From Lepidurus packardi (taxonomy: Eukaryota; Arthropoda; Branchiopoda; Notostraca; Triopsidae): a DNA stretch of 64,000 nt. The notes under the pieces were generated by a model that saw nothing but the letters and a program-made list of their open reading frames with translations, made no database searches and was not told the DNA's origin. The stretch lies in assembly GCA_023053545.1 (NCBI GenBank), contig JAKZAN010000001.1, forward strand, positions 13,718,024-13,782,023. The letters run 5' to 3'. This document shows, piece after piece, positions 63,501-64,000 of this stretch (position 1 is the first letter of the stretch; each line of letters begins with the position of its first letter). Position numbers and translations under genes: made by a program.

Positions 63501-64000
63501 TTCAGGTGTCGCCGGGGATCTTATTCTCGCTTGAAGACGCCAGCTTAACGATCCAAGGCGAAACCGTGGACTTGTGCACGGCGCTGAAACAAGGAAAAAT
63601 CGCGGCTACCAAAGTCAAAGTTAAAGACCCTTATTCTGGTCGAGAGTTGAACATTACCGAAGCGTTTCGCAAAGGGATCGTCCATAAAGAAACGGGCGAG
63701 TACAAGAACGCGTCCGGACGCAAACTTTCCTTGATTGATGCGGTGAAGTTAGGCATCATTGCCGTTGCTGGCGTTCCTTTGAGTCAGGCATTGGAAGAGG
63801 CTCAACACGAGAAAGACAAAGCGTTCAAAGCACGGCTTATGAAACCCGACTCCCTCAAAATTATGCACCCCCAAACTGGCCACGAGTTAACCTTCCAAGA
63901 AGCAGTAGAATCCGGCTTACTGCATTGGCAATCTACAGAAGACTTGCCGGAAACTCCCAGCGAAGCCAGTTCGACAGAAACCAACCATGACATTATACAA
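33409..64000 (+). CDS. shot: Spectraplakin (short stop / MACF1 / dystonin), 5' part
   Basis: Three alternative first exons (33409, 40242, 52728) feed a shared series of 23 exons: 42331-42392, 48926-49015, 49594-49671, 49788-49880, 54228-54391, 54488-54603, 54856-54959, 55023-55238, 55343-55470, 55534-55791, 55866-56055, 56122-56250, 56342-56581, 56755-56996, 57087-57315, 57379-57648, 57710-58321, 58387-58607, 58672-58828, 58896-58979, 59602-59820, 60241-60356 and 61072 to the end. From 40242 the frame is open for 2,355 codons. Order: two calponin-homology domains (actin binding, about residues 43-275), plakin domain of spectrin-type helices with an embedded SH3 (about 276-1378), then plakin repeats. 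Spectraplakins link actin to microtubules in epithelia, muscle attachments and axons. The rod, EF-hand and GAS2 microtubule-binding end must lie beyond the window. Identity is very sure; the exact isoform set is inferred. Confidence 0.96.
33960..34170. repeat. Tandem repeat, three units of 90-98 bp
   Basis: Three units begin CGTAGCC at 33,960, 34,050 and 34,148; the shared core is CGTAGCCTAACTCCGGCCTG. Between cores they share AATACC(G/A)ATCACCGA-like sequence. The third unit breaks off after the core. The spacing (90 and 98 bp) and divergence point to an old local duplication. Confidence 0.8.
36506..36743. repeat. 93-bp tandem duplication with a degenerate third copy
   Basis: ATCTGAATGACGTGCCATTC occurs at 36,506 and again at 36,599. 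The two copies agree nearly throughout their first 60 bases, including ATTATTATGGATGTTTTATT. A weaker third copy follows, keeping the GGGAAATAGGCAAATAAAG and AGAGAAG elements. Confidence 0.85.
40242..40359 (+). CDS. shot: Spectraplakin alternative first exon 2
   Basis: This encodes 39 residues plus one base: [18 protein letters not shown], then YEENLSKFK, joining phase 1 to [11 protein letters not shown]. It closely matches the Drosophila short stop N-terminus as I remember it ([12 protein letters not shown] and FKDERDAIQ). The donor is GTTGGT, weaker than average. This isoform keeps both calponin-homology domains. Confidence 0.92.
40360..42330 (+). other. Spectraplakin intron
   Basis: A 1.97-kb intron between the second first-exon and the first shared exon. 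It holds a 70-bp tandem duplication (41,978-42,118) and an ATTATTATC-rich stretch near 41,345-41,410. No further exon recognised. Confidence 0.7.
41978..42118. repeat. 70-bp tandem duplication
   Basis: CATTGATATCGTAGGCTTTC begins both units, at 41,978 and 42,048. The units then share ATAAAA, TTTCAACATT and a T-rich tail. A shorter related TTGATATCGTTT occurs just upstream at about 41,951, so the array may have started as a three-unit series. Confidence 0.85.
42331..54959 (+). CDS. shot: Spectraplakin actin-binding domain exons
   Basis: Seven exons (42331-42392, 48926-49015, 49594-49671, 49788-49880, 54228-54391, 54488-54603, 54856-54959). The first four encode CH1: [50 protein letters not shown] and [20 protein letters not shown]. 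The last three encode CH2: SAREALLRW-like [29 protein letters not shown], then [18 protein letters not shown] and [11 protein letters not shown]. All canonical CH landmarks are present, so F-actin binding should be intact. The CH1/CH2 junction is phase 0, which allows the alternative start at 52,728 to join directly to CH2. The first intron of this block is 6.5 kb and the fourth 4.3 kb; the rest are small. Confidence 0.95.
42393..48925 (+). other. Large spectraplakin intron
   Basis: A 6.5-kb intron inside the CH1 coding region. I see no nested gene. A 155-codon frame at 43,739-44,206 and others have no family resemblance. Short reiterations of CCGTCTCTAACG and CTGAAC occur around 45,306-45,357. 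Size and position fit an intronic enhancer reservoir, without direct evidence. Confidence 0.6.
49016..49593 (+). other. Spectraplakin intron
   Basis: A 578-bp intron within CH1; donor GTAAAC, acceptor TTTCTTTTCTAG. Nothing else recognised. Confidence 0.8.
49881..52727 (+). other. Spectraplakin intron with internal promoter region
   Basis: Upstream part of the 4.3-kb intron between CH1 and CH2. It contains a 20-bp tandem repeat (51,931-51,977), a TATATA at 52,241-52,246 and, just before the third first-exon, TTTCAGTGAC, which could be an initiator or a 5' UTR splice acceptor. No coding exon recognised before 52,728. Confidence 0.6.
51931..51977. repeat. 20-bp tandem repeat containing a palindrome
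   Basis: Two exact copies of GAAGGGGTATGATACCGCGC at 51,931-51,950 and 51,951-51,970, then a partial GAAGGAG. Each unit contains GGTATGATACC, an inverted repeat with one central base, so each can form a small cruciform or bind a dimeric protein. Confidence 0.9.
52728..53129 (+). CDS. shot: Spectraplakin alternative first exon 3 (lacks CH1)
   Basis: An ATG-started frame of 134 codons ending exactly at a GTATGG donor in phase 0. The next exon (54,228, [19 protein letters not shown]) begins in phase 0, so the splice gives an isoform with its own 134-residue head and only CH2. The head begins [20 protein letters not shown], is rich in T, R, H and Q, and contains [20 protein letters not shown] and [12 protein letters not shown]; it has no domain I can name. 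Drosophila short stop has a class of isoforms with half an actin-binding domain from an internal promoter, which this would parallel. In-frame stops upstream make an internal-exon role unlikely. Confidence 0.75.
53130..54227 (+). other. Spectraplakin intron before CH2
   Basis: A 1.1-kb intron between the third first-exon and the first CH2 exon. Acceptor TTTCTAG at 54,227. No exon recognised. Confidence 0.7.
55023..60356 (+). CDS. shot: Spectraplakin plakin-domain exons with SH3
   Basis: Fifteen exons (55023 to 60356) encode about 1,103 residues of spectrin-type helices with periodic tryptophans ([40 protein letters not shown]). An SH3 is embedded across 57087-57315/57379-57648: [13 protein letters not shown], then [33 protein letters not shown]. 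This is the plakin-domain arrangement of MACF1, dystonin and short stop. The donor after AFKHMN is GTGATT, a weak non-consensus site, chosen because it alone preserves frame and SH3 alignment. The last exon ends in phase 2 after RTQ, where isoforms with and without plakin repeats normally diverge. Confidence 0.93.
58980..59601 (+). other. Spectraplakin intron
   Basis: A 622-bp intron, longer than its 60-120 bp neighbours, with a GTGTGTGAGTA-rich start and a T/C-rich end. No alternative exon recognised. Confidence 0.7.
59821..60240 (+). other. Spectraplakin intron
   Basis: A 420-bp intron before the last plakin-domain exon; donor GTAAGA, acceptor GGGTGTTTAG. Nothing else recognised. Confidence 0.75.
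60357..61071 (+). other. Intron before the plakin-repeat exon
   Basis: A 715-bp intron; donor GTAAGT, acceptor TTGTTTTGTAG. As the intron preceding the optional giant exon in related genes, it is where alternative splicing would be controlled. I see no specific regulatory motif. Confidence 0.7.
61072..64000 (+). CDS. shot: Giant plakin-repeat exon, runs off the window
   Basis: One exon, open from 61,072 to the window end (976 full codons, no stop). After about 60 Ser/Thr-rich residues it is filled with plakin (plectin) repeats of roughly 38 residues: units of the type [79 protein letters not shown], each followed by a YVDP- or VTDP-like turn. Spacing suggests around two dozen units here. In Drosophila and vertebrates such repeats sit in one huge, alternatively included exon and help the protein associate with junctions or intermediate-filament-like partners. 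Arthropods generally lack cytoplasmic intermediate filaments, so the partner is unclear. Confidence 0.93.

Noticed and set aside
1-64000. CRISPR arrays, operons or other prokaryotic features
   Set aside because: Spliced animal genes span the window; the tandem repeats present are minisatellite-like and have no spacer structure.

Overview
This is an animal nuclear genome window with five recognisable spliced protein genes and one fragmentary gene copy. Two features point to an arthropod with a compact genome: most introns are only 50-120 bp with GT-AG ends, and three genes look like arthropod forms (Optix-type SIX3/6, short stop-type spectraplakin, BBS9). A crustacean such as a water flea is plausible, from intron size and the long G, T and A homopolymers, but the sequence does not prove it.

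Layout. Positions 1-11,654 are non-coding as far as I can see, with a diverged inverted repeat (545-995) and an 18-G run. 11,655-15,842 (minus) is a two-exon SIX3/6 (Optix) homeobox gene with a candidate TATA/initiator promoter near 16.13-16.16 kb and a 31-bp tandem repeat in its leader. 16.2-20.6 kb holds no firm gene, only one weak secreted-peptide candidate (18,548-18,865, minus). 20,655-21,796 (plus) is a secretory-pathway tyrosine kinase of the VLK/PKDCC family. 21,938-22,219 is a decayed copy of the 5' end of the next gene. 22,462-24,532 (plus) is an eight-exon single-pass receptor: signal peptide, sushi, fucolectin-like region, sushi, membrane span and a tyrosine-rich cytoplasmic tail. 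25,468-28,615 (plus) is BBS9 (ten exons), preceded by a perfect RFX X-box-like palindrome. 28,813-31,954 (minus) is ZC3H18 (twelve exons), which converges on BBS9 with 197 bp between the stop codons. 33,409 to the window end (plus) is the 5' part of a spectraplakin (short stop/MACF1/dystonin). It has three alternative first exons, two calponin-homology domains, a plakin domain with an SH3, and a giant plakin-repeat exon still open at 64,000.

The genes do not form a pathway. Optix is a developmental transcription factor, BBS9 a ciliary BBSome subunit, ZC3H18 a nuclear RNA-decay adaptor and the spectraplakin a cytoskeletal cross-linker. The least familiar item is the sushi/fucolectin-like receptor, which has modular exons (195, 216, 216 and 195 nt, all phase 1-1), an SH2-motif-rich tail and a degraded tandem relative. 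Exon boundaries were set by hand from splice sites, reading frame and remembered family similarity. The summed exons of all five gene models keep one open frame.
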